Shown here piece by piece: positions 1 through 5,955 of a DNA stretch of 10,000 nt (its first letter is position 1; each line of letters begins with the position of its first letter). Position numbers and translations under genes: made by a program. The DNA lies in NCBI GenBank assembly GCA_026770585.1, contig MU646402.1, positions 433,063 to 443,062 on the forward strand. The letters run 5' to 3'. The notes beneath the pieces are model-generated. The model worked only from the letters and a program-made list of their open reading frames with translations. It was not told where the DNA came from and did no database searches. Origin of the DNA: Baffinella frigidus (Eukaryota > Cryptophyceae > Cryptomonadales > Baffinellaceae).

Positions 1-471
1 GGGGGGGAGAGAACCACGGTGGCAAACACACACAGTCCCAACAGCATCGCAGCACGCCTTCGTGTGTCTAAGAACAAACCTCGGTGCCTAAATACCCTGT
101 GGGGGTAGCGCGGACACCACGGCGGCAGACTTACACGCAAGTCTGTCCCAACAGGATGGCGGTAGCGGGACGCCTCCTTGTAGCTGACAGCAAATCTCGG
201 CGCAGCAATACCTAGTGGAGGCTGTCAACAAATCTGGGTGAGGCAATACCCAGCTGGGGCTAACAACAAATCTCTCTGCAGCAATTCCCGGTGGAAGCAG
301 CGGGGGAACCACACTTCCACAGTCCTAACAGCCGGAGCGCCTCTGTGTGCCTGAAACACATGTCGGTGCAGCAACACCCCATGACGACAGACTGACATGG
401 TCCTAACCTCCTCGTGATTTGCAGCAATTCCCGGTGGAGACAGCGCGGGCAGCGTTCCACTTTAATAGCGG
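1..471. repeat. degenerate GC-rich minisatellite A
   Basis: No gene is visible. The stretch is built from loosely repeated units of roughly 35-40 bp whose best conserved piece is GCAGCAATTCCCGGTGGA, seen at 278-295 and 421-438 and again at 752-769 beyond the fold-back element. Words such as ACAAATCTC and GCAATACC recur between them (around 190-270). The open frames across it are short, differ between units and look like no protein. It could be subtelomeric or intergenic satellite-like DNA. Confidence 0.6.
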
Positions 472-632
472 CGCAACCTATAATTAGTTTTGTAAAGCAA
501 CTCGTTCTGGTATAAATTATAAAACAAGGTCTATTTAAAACTAAAAAGGGCTCCAATTCCTTTTTAAACGAGGTCTTGTTTTATAATTTGTACCAGGAAC
601 GAGTTACTTTACAAAACTAATTACAGGTTGCG
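472..632. mobile_element. fold-back inverted-repeat element (MITE-like), about 161 bp
   Basis: Two arms of about 60-68 nt face each other: the left starts CGCAACCTATAATTAG at 472 and the right ends CTAATTACAGGTTGCG at 632. They pair almost throughout with a few mismatches and one 1-nt bulge; only about 20-25 nt in the centre is unpaired, itself with a small AAAAAGG/CCTTTTT stem (543-549 and 559-565). The element is AT-rich inside GC-rich DNA and contains no ORF. Such structures are known as fold-back or MITE-type non-autonomous DNA elements. No clear target-site duplication is visible. It interrupts minisatellite A, whose next unit resumes downstream. Confidence 0.75.
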
Positions 633-793
633 AGCCTATGAACTTGCATAGTCCTCACATCCGTGTGGCGGTCAACACATCTCAGTGTGGCAAAGAAGAC
701 CTCTCGGTGGCTAGCAAGAAACCCCCTTGTGACTCACAAACAAATCCCTCTGCAGCAATTCCCGGTGGAAGCAGCGCGGGCAGCGTTCCACTT
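633..793. repeat. minisatellite A, continuation
   Basis: Further units of the repeat seen at 1-471, including a third copy of GCAGCAATTCCCGGTGGA at 752-769 followed by AGCAGCGCGGGCAGCGTTCCACTT, the context also found at 439-462 just before the fold-back element (one base differs near the start). No credible coding region. Confidence 0.55.
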
Positions 794-878
794 GCGAGTG
801 CAGAACCGCCCGGGGGGGCGCGCGGTCTCACCCTCGCGCATGATAGAGGTCCCGTCCGCCTCTCGTTCGTGTTGAAGA
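794..878. repeat. 85-bp direct repeat, copy 1
   Basis: This block is repeated at 1024-1108 with only a few substitutions. It contains a run of G followed by CGCGCGGTCTCACCCTCGCG and ends GTTGAAGA, the start of a minisatellite B unit. A third, shorter copy of the CTCGCGCATGATAGA part lies at about 1209-1223. No gene is seen. Confidence 0.7.
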
Positions 879-1640
879 CGCTGTCACGTCCCGTCTCGTC
901 ACTGAAGAAGCAGTCTCGTCCGCCTTGTCCGTGTTGAAGACGCTGTGTCGTCCCCACGGGCCGTGCTGAAGAAGCAGTCCCGTCCCTGAAGGGGTGTTCC
1001 TAGGCGCGTTGAGATAGGCACGTGCGAGCGCAGAACCGCCCAGGGGGGCGCGCGGTCTCACCCTCGCGCATGGTAGAGGTCCCGTCCGCCTCTCCTTCGT
1101 GTTGAAGAACAACTTCCCTAGTTCCTAACCCTAGTTCCTCACCCCTGACGTGCGGTGCTAGGAACTACGCTAACCCCTAGGAACTAGCTACTAGTGCGGT
1201 CTCGCCCTCGCGCATGATAGAAGTCCAATCTGCCCCGTCCATACATCCACAGAGGTCTCGTCCCGTCACGTCTATATATCATAGAGGTCCCGTCCGCCCC
1301 GTCCTTGTATCCATAGAGGTCTCGTCCGCCGTGTCCGTGTTGAAGAAGGAGTCACGTCCTGGATCGTACTGAAGAAGCAGTCTCGTCCGCCTCGTTCGTG
1401 TTGAAGACGCTGTCACGTCCCGTCTCGTCCGTACTGAAGAAGCAAACTTTCCAAGTTCAAAAATGGTGTAGGTCGTAAAACGCACGGGTCGCGTCCCGGA
1501 CCGTACTGAAGAAGCAGTCACGTCCCGGACCGTGTGCCGAAGAAGCTGCCCCGTCCCGGGACGTGTGCTTCCATTTGAGTTGAAGACAGGCTCGTACGAA
1601 AACACACGTGCCTGCATCAACTTTCCGATCGTCAAGCACC
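872..1640. repeat. minisatellite B, unit about 33 bp
   Basis: Two alternating half-related units of 32-33 bp recur: one beginning TTGAAGACGCTGTCACGTCC and one beginning CTGAAGAAGCAGTCTCGTCC. They are tandem at about 872-985 and 1338-1580. Because 33 is a multiple of three, the minus strand reads as an 11-residue repeat rich in S, T, R and V, but the units are degenerate and interrupted by unrelated DNA at about 1447-1495. I take it as non-coding. The second 85-bp block (1024-1108) lies inside this region. Confidence 0.6.
1118..1190. repeat. clustered CTAGTTCC / GGAACTAG inverted repeats
   Basis: CTAGTTCC occurs at 1118-1125 and 1131-1138, and its complement GGAACTA(G) at 1161-1167 and 1180-1187, so several alternative hairpins can form around a TAACCC-containing spacer. 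No gene. Possibly a decayed element end. Confidence 0.5.
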
Positions 1641-1768
1641 GTTCCATAAACCCTACACCATCACCCTAACCCCTAACCCTCTAACCCCCCCGGTGCTCCC
1701 ACCCGGGCCAGAGCGACCCGACCCCCCCCCTACCCCCCCCCCCGGGAGGGTTAGGGTTAGGGTTTAGG
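1641..1768. repeat. telomere-like repeats in opposed orientation with poly-C tracts
   Basis: CCCTAAC/CCCTAA-type words at 1659-1690 are followed by C-runs (1710-1743) and then by GGGTTAGGGTTAGGGTTTAGG at 1748-1768. The G-rich orientation is rare in this window; nearly all other heptads have the C-rich strand on +. This is a head-to-head arrangement of short interstitial telomere-like DNA. Confidence 0.65.
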
Positions 1769-1814
1769 AATTTGGTGGCGAGGTTTGAAAGTTTGAAACA
1801 CGATCCCTGGACCC

Positions 1815-1961
1815 ATGCTTATCCGGGGAAACTTATTTTCTTTCATTTGATGGCAATCAAAATTACTACACAGATTCTTTTATATTACTAATAAACACGA
1901 ATTGTGTAGTAATTTTCGTTGCCATCAAATGAAAGAAATATAGGTTTCCCCGGATAAATGC
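1815..1961. mobile_element. fold-back element with 4-bp ATGC target duplication
   Basis: The arms run inward from TTATCCGGGGAAAC at 1819 and outward to GTTTCCCCGGATAA at 1957. They pair over about 54 nt with small indels and include TTTCATTTGATGGCAA against TTGCCATCAAATGAAA. The 30-nt AT-rich loop is 1873-1902. ATGC flanks both ends (1815-1818 and 1958-1961). The interrupted site, TGGACCC-ATGC | ATGCGG, matches an uninterrupted TGGACCCATGCGG at 2051-2063, as expected of an empty site. The element has no ORF, so it would be non-autonomous. It lies 34 bp upstream of the inferred start codon at 1996. Confidence 0.8.
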
Positions 1962-1995
1962 GGTCTCGCTGGAGGGCGCGACGCGGGCGTGAGGC

Positions 1996-2097
1996 ATGCC
2001 TTTCAAAGTCGCCCCCCTCGATAAGGAGAGTGATATGGCGACGACAAAACTGGACCCATGCGGCGCTTTCAGTCGGGCCGGGGTGCTAAACCCTCAC
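1996..2097 (+). CDS. predicted exon 1 (first coding exon), unknown protein
   Basis: The open frame starts at ATG 1996, directly after an in-frame TGA at 1990-1992, and runs 34 codons to a GTGAGC donor at 2098. It begins MPFKVAPLDKESD; a second in-frame Met lies at 2035. No signal peptide or domain is recognisable. It leaves in phase 0, matching the phase-0 entry of the exon 2 copies, and a short GT-AG interval (2098-2188) with a C-rich 3' end separates it from the first of these. The start is chosen by the upstream stop; an upstream non-coding exon is possible. Unlike the other exons it has no clear duplicate. This is the least supported 5' part of the model. Confidence 0.45.
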
Positions 2098-2188
2098 GTG
2101 AGCATCGTGTTTCAAATCCTCAAAACTCGTCCCCAAAATCCTCAACCCTAACCCTGACCCCCTGACCCTCCCGGCCTCCCCCCTGCAG
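2098..2188 (+). other. candidate 91-nt GT-AG intron
   Basis: It starts GTGAGC and ends CCCCCCTGCAG. CTAACCCTGAC-like sequence and a C-rich tract lie upstream of the acceptor. It would splice exon 1 to the truncated exon 2 copy at 2189; skipping that copy, the intron would extend to the acceptor at 2507-2509. Confidence 0.4.
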
Positions 2189-2240
2189 CAACGGCGCAAC
2201 GTGGTATCCGGGTCGCTCTCGGGATGGGGGGCGCTAGTAT
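2189..2240 (+). pseudogene. 5'-partial copy of exon 2
   Basis: After a good acceptor (CCCCCTGCAG) the sequence matches the first 50 or so bases of exon 2 with eight substitutions. It reads QRRNVVSGSLSGWGALVS against QRPNVLSGSLSAWGALSS. The similarity stops at about 2240 and no donor follows; a GGGGT array begins 30 bp later. It is likely a truncated duplicate, or an alternative exon if read through. Confidence 0.6.
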
Positions 2241-2270
2241 CTTCGACATTAAAAACGTCGTGGGGCCCTC

Positions 2271-2302
2271 GGGTGGGGTGGGGTGGGGTGGGGTGGGGTG
2301 GA
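2271..2302 (+). repeat. (GGGGT)n array, potential G-quadruplex
   Basis: About six tandem GGGGT units on the + strand. Four or more G-runs separated by one base is a classical quadruplex-forming pattern. It is followed by GA-rich DNA, including a (GA)n run at about 2365-2388. It lies between the partial and full copies of exon 2. Confidence 0.8.
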
Positions 2303-2509
2303 GGGAACTGGAGTAGCAGTGGGTGTTGGAATAGGCGGGTGAGGTGGAGAGAACGGGAGTGGTAGAGGGAGAGAGAGAGAGAGAGAGGGAGACATCCCCA
2401 TGGCACCCCTCTTGCTCCTCCCTCGCTCTTCAACGCTCTTCTGACTGAGAGGCTCCTCTTGCTCGAGGCCTGCCCCCCGCTAACCCCCCCCCCCCACCCC
2501 CCACTGCAG

Positions 2510-2666
2510 CAACGGCCCAACGTGCTATCCGGCTCACTCTCGGCATGGGGGGCGCTCTCATCACCATGGCAGCGCGGGAACGAGGGGCAGCATAACCACC
2601 CGGCGTCGATTGCCACCAGCAATCTGTTCCAGCGCGTGTCGTCATCGTCGTCGTTCCTCATCCCGG
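2510..2666 (+). CDS. predicted exon 2, full copy
   Basis: It is preceded by GCTAAC, a run of C and CACTGCAG, a model branch point, pyrimidine tract and acceptor. The 157-nt exon reads 52 codons plus one base, ending at CCCGG before a GTGCGT donor. Recognisable pieces are SLSAWGALSS, WQRGNE and FQRVSSSSSFLIPG; the serine run at the end is low complexity. It enters in phase 0 and leaves in phase 1, and the leftover G joins GA at the start of exon 3 as a glycine codon. Against the copy at 3103-3228, changes such as CTC/CTG, TCA/TCC and TCG/TCC (three times) are synonymous, supporting this strand and frame. The minus-strand frame here is also open (a D-rich string). Function unknown. Confidence 0.55.
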
Positions 2667-2678
2667 GTGCGTCCCCCC
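2610..2678 (+). repeat. 69-bp exact direct repeat, copy 1
   Basis: The 3' part of exon 2 with its donor, running into a C-run, is identical to 2787-2855 at an offset of 177 bp. Other copies of this piece (3190-3228, 3440-3484) are diverged, so this duplication is the youngest. Confidence 0.85.
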
Positions 2679-2786
2679 AGGCTCATGCCGGGTTACCAGG
2701 GGAGGTAACTATGTGAACAGGGAGTAAGAGCTTGTGTGTTGCACTTGCATCAGACGCAATTTGTTTGTCGTACTTGAACCAGAAGG
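2667..2786 (+). repeat. intron tail repeated downstream of exon 2 copies
   Basis: The segment starting GTGCGTCCCCCCAGGCTCATG and running to CTTGAACCAGAAGG is repeated, diverged, at 3485-3608. A 24-nt open block at 2681-2704 sits between CCCCCCAG and GTAACT and could be a micro-exon, but nothing else supports that. Confidence 0.7.
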
Positions 2787-2855
2787 TTGCCACCAGCAAT
2801 CTGTTCCAGCGCGTGTCGTCATCGTCGTCGTTCCTCATCCCGGGTGCGTCCCCCC
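2787..2855 (+). pseudogene. 3'-partial copy of exon 2
   Basis: An exact copy of 2610-2678, containing the serine-rich end of exon 2 and its GTGCGT donor but no acceptor or 5' half. The inverted-repeat element at 2859-3039 begins four bases later. Confidence 0.75.
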
Positions 2856-2858
2856 CTT

Positions 2859-3039
2859 CCACACGAGGCTATCCATGCGAACATAATAAAAGAACATTTT
2901 AAAATTTGTGGGGAAATGATCACGTTTCCGTACGGATGTCCGTACGGAAACGTGATCAAATGCTGACTTTTGGCGTGTTTCCTGGGCAATAATCCAATAA
3001 TTAACTTATGAATCTGTTCGCGTGGATAGCCTCGTGTGG
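2859..3039. mobile_element. 181-bp terminal-inverted-repeat element with central palindrome
   Basis: The termini are 25-bp inverted repeats starting CCACACGAGGCTATCC (2859-2883) and ending with its complement (3015-3039), with one mismatch. Near the centre is a perfect palindrome with 20-bp arms (2917-2936 and 2939-2958) around a TG loop. There is no ORF. TT flanks both ends but is too short to be firm as a target duplication. It appears to be a non-autonomous DNA element inserted behind a partial exon 2 copy. Confidence 0.75.
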
Positions 3040-3102
3040 TTCGTGCGGGTGGTTTGTTTGTGGGGGGAACTCCTCGTTTGAAGGGGAGGAACACCCGGCG
3101 TA

Positions 3103-3228
3103 GATCACTCTCCGCATGGGGGGCGCTGTCCTCACTATGGCAGCGCGGGAACGAGGACCACCCGACGTCAAACGCAACCTCCAATCTGTTCCAGCGCGCG
3201 TCGTCATCCTCCTCCTTCCTCATCCCGG
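3103..3228 (+). pseudogene. near-complete second copy of exon 2
   Basis: This copy keeps SLSAWGALSS, WQRGNE and FQRASSSSSFLIPG in an open frame and ends at a GTGCGC donor at 3229. It lacks the first eight or so codons and the C-tract acceptor, and it is three codons shorter in the middle. Differences from 2510-2666 are largely at third positions. It could be an alternative exon if another acceptor upstream is used, or a relic. Confidence 0.55.
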
Positions 3229-3334
3229 GTGCGCTCTCCCCCTCCTTGGCCCATTCGCATTACGGGTGGGTTATCTGTTCTCATTCCAGCTGGCCTTTTT
3301 GGGATCCTCGATTGAAAGCGAGGACGGCCCCGTT

Positions 3335-3421
3335 CGTTACCTTATCAGTAGAAACCCCCATATGTCCCTACGGGTTGCCTACTGTAGGGTCCTAGGTCTT
3401 ATCGCTTAGGGGTTATTCAAA
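3335..3421 (+). mobile_element. family-2 inverted-repeat element, truncated
   Basis: It shares CCTTATC, TATGTCCCTACGGGTTGCCT, GTAGGGTCCTAGG and CTTAGGGGTTATTCAA with the elements at 3739 and 7557, but both terminal CCACACAGCGG repeats are missing. The internal CCCTAC...GTAGGG hairpin is kept. Confidence 0.65.
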
Positions 3422-3428
3422 ACCCGGG

Positions 3429-3484
3429 GTCAACCTCCAACCTGTTCCAGCGCGTGTCGTCATCCTCCTCCTTCCTCATCCCGG
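3429..3484 (+). pseudogene. 3'-partial copy of exon 2
   Basis: The serine-rich end of exon 2 again (CTGTTCCAGCGCGTGTCG and following), with a GTGCGA donor-like site at 3485. The serine codons carry TCC where 2510-2666 has TCG, as at 3103-3228. No acceptor. Confidence 0.6.
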
Positions 3485-3738
3485 GTGCGAATCCCCCAGG
3501 CTCATGCCGGGTTACCAGGGGAGGTAACTATTTGTACCCGGAGGAAGAGCTTGTGAGTTGCACTTGAATCAGACGCAATTTGTCTGTTGTACTTGAACCA
3601 GAAGGTTTTTCTTGAACCAGAAGGTTTTTGTCGTGAATTAGACGCAACTAACTAACTCAAATCAAACTTAACCTGGTTCAAACGAGCGCACCTTGGTGGT
3701 TGATTGATTGCAGGGGAGTTATGGTATACGGTGCTTGG
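3485..3738 (+). repeat. diverged copy of the post-exon-2 tail, then unassigned sequence
   Basis: 3485-3608 repeats 2667-2788 (GCTCATGCCGGGTTACCAGG, CAGACGCAATTTGT, CTTGAACCAGAAGG), and AGAAGGTTTTT is tandemly repeated at about 3600-3628. 3630-3738 has no recognisable feature. Confidence 0.65.
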
Positions 3739-3874
3739 CCACACAGCGGGTTACGAAGGAATTTTCGGCCCAAATCGGGCCGAGTTTCCGTCACCTTATC
3801 CGTAGGACCCCCCCTATGTCCCTACGGGTTGCCTACTGTAGGGTCCTGGGTCTTATCGCTTAGGGGTTGTGTGG
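3739..3874 (+). mobile_element. family-2 inverted-repeat element
   Basis: It begins CCACACAGCGGG and ends TTGTGTGG, so the termini pair over seven bases. The interior contains ATTTTCGGCCCAAATCGGGC and the CCCTACGG...CTGTAGGG stem shared with 3335 and 7557. Compared with 7557-7717 the right end seems to have lost about 25 bp next to the terminus. No ORF. Confidence 0.7.
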
Positions 3875-3894
3875 CTACGGTAGCCTCTAGGGTG

Positions 3895-4140
3895 TAGGGA
3901 TTAAGGATTAGGGTGTGTTTTTTTTCACTTGAGGCGCCGATCCCGACCCGAAACCCTAAACCCTAAACCATAAACCATAAACCATAAACCATAAACCCTG
4001 GTATATCACCCTGAGCGCTCTTCCGGCCGAGGCGTGAGGGTCCACACAAAAAAACTGAATCCCAAACCCTAAATCCTAAACCCTGGATCCTAAACCCTAA
4101 ACCCTAAACCCCAAACCCTGAACCCTCATCCCTCAACCCC
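3895..4140 (+). repeat. telomere-like heptads (CCCTAAA, CCATAAA)
   Basis: Heptads dominate 3951-4000 and 4062-4140, with a local CCATAAA sub-array at 3965-3998. A short G-rich orientation piece lies at 3893-3912. A 45-bp block around GAGCGCTCTTCCGGCCGAG (4002-4047) interrupts them and is repeated at 4319-4364. The run ends at the acceptor of a partial exon 3 copy. Confidence 0.8.
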
Positions 4141-4142
4141 AG

Positions 4143-4201
4143 GATTGGTGTTGGTGGATCCAATGCGGAAGTCCTCAGACCCGAAGATACACCTGGAAGG
4201 G
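4143..4201 (+). pseudogene. 5'-partial copy of exon 3, broken next to a mobile element
   Basis: After CAACCCCAG it matches exon 3 in frame for about 20 codons (VDPM, SSDPKI, LEG). Of eight differences from 4454-4551, five are synonymous (GTG/GTA, CGG/AGG, TCC/TCA, TCA/TCC, ATA/ATT). The match stops at 4201 and a family-1 element starts a few bases on; the remaining 40 bases and the donor are absent. Confidence 0.65.
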
Positions 4202-4204
4202 AGG

Positions 4205-4322
4205 ATGTCCCTGTGCCCAGTAGGCCCATACGCCCTACGGTAGGGCCCTAGGACCTGCCTAGGGCGAGTTAGGGTGAATACTCACCCTGTGGAATATTCA
4301 CCCTGTGGGCACTTGAGAGATA
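4205..4322 (+). mobile_element. family-1 inverted-repeat element, diverged
   Basis: It contains the 35-bp family core at 4231-4265, made of two adjacent hairpins: CCCTAC-G-GTAGGG and GCCCTAGG-ACCTG-CCTAGGGC. The left end (GTCCCTGTGCCCAG) and right end (GGGCACTTGAGAGATA) are decayed versions of the TATCCCTTAAGTGCCCAG terminus of the copy at 6618. AGGGTGAATA and TATTCACCCT form a further stem at 4271-4303. Confidence 0.7.
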
Positions 4323-4407
4323 CCACGTTGAGCGCTCTTCCGGCCGAGTCTTGAGGGTCTACACTCAAAACCCTCAACCCTCAACCCTCAACCCTCAACC
4401 CGCAACC

Positions 4408-4446
<39 letters not shown>

Positions 4447-4448
4447 AC
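4319..4448 (+). repeat. duplicated intron end with CCCTCAA heptads
   Basis: 4319-4364 repeats the GAGCGCTCTTCCGGCCGAG block of 4002-4047. The heptads that follow (4369-4447) are almost pure CCCTCAA, whereas the corresponding interval after the first block is CCCTAAA-like. The array ends at the acceptor of full exon 3. Confidence 0.8.
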
Positions 4449-4453
4449 GGCAG

Positions 4454-4551
4454 GATTGGTGTTCGTAGATCCAATGAGGACGTCATCCGACCCGAAGATT
4501 CGCCTGGAAGGGCTGCTAGGCAAACTGCGGTTCCGCTTTTCGCCAGAACAG
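4454..4551 (+). CDS. predicted exon 3, full copy
   Basis: It is bounded by CAACGGCAG and a GTGCAC donor. The 98 nt complete a split glycine codon and add 32 codons, with pieces VDPMRTSSDPKI and LEGLLGKLRFRFSPEQ; the second half is basic and amphipathic. It enters in phase 1 and leaves in phase 0, fitting exons 2 and 4. In the 72 nt shared with the copy at 4786-4857 there are four substitutions and all are synonymous (TCC/TCA, ATT/ATA, GGC/GGT, AAA/AAG). That is the best evidence in the window for past or present protein-level selection. A continuous open frame also runs through the flanking repeats, which is an artefact of period-7 DNA lacking stops. Family not recognised. Confidence 0.7.
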
Positions 4552-4556
4552 GTGCA

Positions 4557-4660
4557 CCCCACACCTACACCCTGCACCCTACACCCTGCACCCTACACCC
4601 TACACCCTACACCCTACACCCTACACCCTGCACCCTACACCCTACACCCTGCACCCCACA
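4557..4660 (+). repeat. CCCTACA/CCCTGCA heptads
   Basis: A nearly pure array of CCCTACA with interspersed CCCTGCA, directly after the donor of exon 3. The same heptad variant recurs at 5800-5945 and 9510-9570. Confidence 0.85.
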
Positions 4661-4661
4661 C

Positions 4662-4677
4662 CGACGATCTCTCTCAG
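4662..4677 (+). pseudogene. 3' fragment of exon 5
   Basis: CGACGATCTCTCTCAG matches the end of exon 5 (codons for DDLSQ, one synonymous change), and the next 30 bases resemble the start of the following intron, but the donor GT reads AT. It is short, yet the flanking similarity and the CGTATA tract behind it match the context of exon 5. Confidence 0.5.
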
Positions 4678-4699
4678 ATTTCATTCTCCCCCCTCCTTC

Positions 4700-4785
4700 T
4701 ATACGTGACGCGTCGTATAAACGCCTATATGCGTCGTATACGCGTATACGCGCATCGTATATGTACGCCTACACGAGCCGTGTAT
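4700..4785 (+). repeat. CGTATA-rich alternating tract
   Basis: Repeated CGTATA/TATACG words with strong purine-pyrimidine alternation and self-complementarity. Related tracts lie at 6315-6402, 6507-6540, 6723-6773 and 6859-6898, always near exon 5 copies or family-1 elements. Confidence 0.7.
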
Positions 4786-4857
4786 ACGTCATCAGACCCG
4801 AAGATACGCCTGGAAGGGCTGCTAGGTAAGCTGCGGTTCCGCTTTTCGCCAGAACAG
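4786..4857 (+). pseudogene. 3' copy of exon 3 with intact donor
   Basis: It carries the last 24 codons of exon 3 (SSDPKI, LEGLLGKLRFRFSPEQ) in frame and the same GTGCACCCCACAC donor context, but lacks an acceptor and the first nine or so codons; CGTATA DNA abuts it. All four differences from 4454-4551 are synonymous. It could still be an alternative exon, or a relic of a selected copy. Confidence 0.6.
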
Positions 4858-4865
4858 GTGCACCC

Positions 4866-5040
4866 CACACCCTACACCCTAAACCATAAACTCCCAAACC
4901 CCTAAACCCTAGCACCATAAACTCCCAAACCCCTAAACCCTAGCTCCTACACCCTGAACAATACACCATAACCATACACCATAAACCATAAACCATAAAC
5001 CATAAACCATAAACCATAAACCATAAACCATAAACCCTCT
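4866..5040 (+). repeat. heptads: CCCTAAA then CCATAAA
   Basis: Contains a duplicated CCATAAACTCCCAAACCCCT segment (about 4880-4950) and a long uniform CCATAAA array at about 4966-5036. 5041-5120 is unique pyrimidine-rich DNA with no gene. Confidence 0.8.
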
Positions 5041-5120
5041 CCCCGCATCCCACCCCCAGTTTTTTTATACATTATTCATCGTCCCTCTCCCAGTCTTATC
5101 ACACACTATTCGCGGAACAG

Positions 5121-5141
5121 GAGACGATTCTGGTGGACGCC
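5121..5141 (+). pseudogene. 5' fragment of exon 4
   Basis: After GGAACAG the first seven codons of exon 4 appear (ETILVDA against ESILVDA; ACG/TCG conservative, GCC/GCG synonymous). After TTC the sequence slides into the CT-rich minisatellite. Confidence 0.55.
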
Positions 5142-5305
5142 TTCTCCCTCTTCCTCCCTCTCTCTCACCCTCTTCCTCCCTCTCTCTCACCCTCTTCCTC
5201 CCTCTCTCTCACCCTCTTCCTCCCTCTCTCACACCCTCTTCCTCCCTCTCTCTCACCCTCTTCCTCCCTCTCTATCACCCACCCACCCACCCACCCACCC
5301 ACTCA

Positions 5306-5346
<41 letters not shown>

Positions 5347-5470
5347 GCACACTCACTCACTCTCGCTCTCTCTCGCTCTCTCTCTCTCACTCACACACAC
5401 ACACACACGCACACACTCACTCACTCACTCGATCTCGCTCTCGCTCTCGCTCTCTCTCGCACTGACGCAC
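5142..5470 (+). repeat. compound CT-rich array
   Basis: A 22-bp minisatellite (CCCTCTTCCTCCCTCTCTCT plus CA) repeats about six times to 5278. Then follow (ACCC)n to 5301, (CT)n, (CA)n, GCACACTCACTC variants and more CT. The whole tract is pyrimidine-rich on + and leads into the acceptor of exon 4. The S/L/H/T open frames through it are artefacts. Confidence 0.9.
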
Positions 5471-5484
5471 TTCTCCCTCAACAG

Positions 5485-5559
5485 GAGTCGATTCTGGTGG
5501 ACGCGTTCCAGTGCGACGACTGCAAAGACGCGACGACCTCGTGTCATCAAATCCGCGCG
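5485..5559 (+). CDS. predicted exon 4, full copy, CxxC motif
   Basis: The acceptor TTCTCCCTCAACAG and donor GTACGC bound exactly 25 codons, phase 0 to phase 0. The middle reads VDAFQCDDCKDATTSCHQ: a C-x2-C followed six residues later by CH, a possible metal-binding arrangement, though too short to assign. Two other copies (5121-5141, 5691-5759) differ by synonymous or conservative codons (TCG/TCC, TGT/TGC, GCG/GCC, S/T exchanges), supporting the frame although all three frames are open over this length. The family is not recognised. Confidence 0.7.
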
Positions 5560-5690
5560 GTACGCAACACCCTATCGCGTCCATTCGTGTGTGTTCAACA
5601 CCTTGTCGCGTGCATTTGTGTGTGCGCAACATCCTCCCACGTCCGTGTGTGTGTGCGCGCAATACCCGGTCACGTCCATGTGTGTGTGCG
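5560..5690 (+). repeat. GT-rich minisatellite, unit about 31 bp
   Basis: About four units of a CAACACCCGGTCACGTCCAT + TTGTGTGTGCG type begin inside the exon 4 donor (GTACGCAACACC) and run to the next exon 4 copy. The same unit recurs at 5956-6215. Confidence 0.8.
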
Positions 5691-5759
5691 ATTCTGGTGG
5701 ACGCGTTCCAGTGCGACGACTGCAAAGACGCGAGCACCTCCTGCCATCAAATCCGCACG
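5691..5759 (+). pseudogene. exon 4 copy lacking acceptor
   Basis: 23 codons of exon 4 (ILVDAFQCDDCKDASTSCHQ and on) with a GTGCCC donor-like end. The first two codons and the AG acceptor are replaced by the GT-rich minisatellite. It differs at four codons from 5485-5559, two of them synonymous and T/S conservative. Confidence 0.6.
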
Positions 5760-5769
5760 GTGCCCTTTG

Positions 5770-5955
5770 AACCCTGCAACCTGCACCCTGAAACCTGGAC
5801 CCTACACCCTACACACTACACCCTACACCCTACACCCTACACCCTGAACCGGTGGCCTTTGAACCCTGCAATCTGCAACCTGCACCCTGAAACCTGGACC
5901 CTACACCTTACACCTTACACACTACACCCTACACCCTGAACCCTGAACCCTGAAC
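5770..5955 (+). repeat. CCCTGAA/CCCTACA heptads with an internal duplication
   Basis: A block beginning CCTTTGAACCCTGCAA and running through CTGAAACCTGGACCCTACAC occurs twice (5762-5805 and about 5856-5905), with CCCTACA heptads after each. It ends in CCCTGAA heptads. Confidence 0.8.

Noticed and set aside
1279-1647. 122-residue minus-strand frame
   Set aside because: Reads a degenerate 33-bp minisatellite; no domain and interrupted units.
2086-2661. 191-residue minus-strand frame with Asp-rich start
   Set aside because: It crosses GGGGT and GA arrays. The splice signals and the synonymous changes favour the plus strand, although parts of the minus frame are also partly conserved between copies.
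4351-4905. 184-residue plus-strand frame
   Set aside because: Heptad DNA without stops gives NPQPSTL and TLHPTPY repeats. Only the exon 3 copies at 4454-4551 and 4786-4857 are real signal.
5112-5141. Exon 3-exon 4 spliced junction preserved in DNA (GAACAG joined to GAGACG), suggesting retroposition
   Set aside because: The shared AACAG is also the last part of the ordinary exon 4 acceptor, so the resemblance is not informative.
5485-5559. Zinc finger or ubiquitin-protease CxxC domain
   Set aside because: One CxxC and a CH in 25 residues are not enough to name a family.
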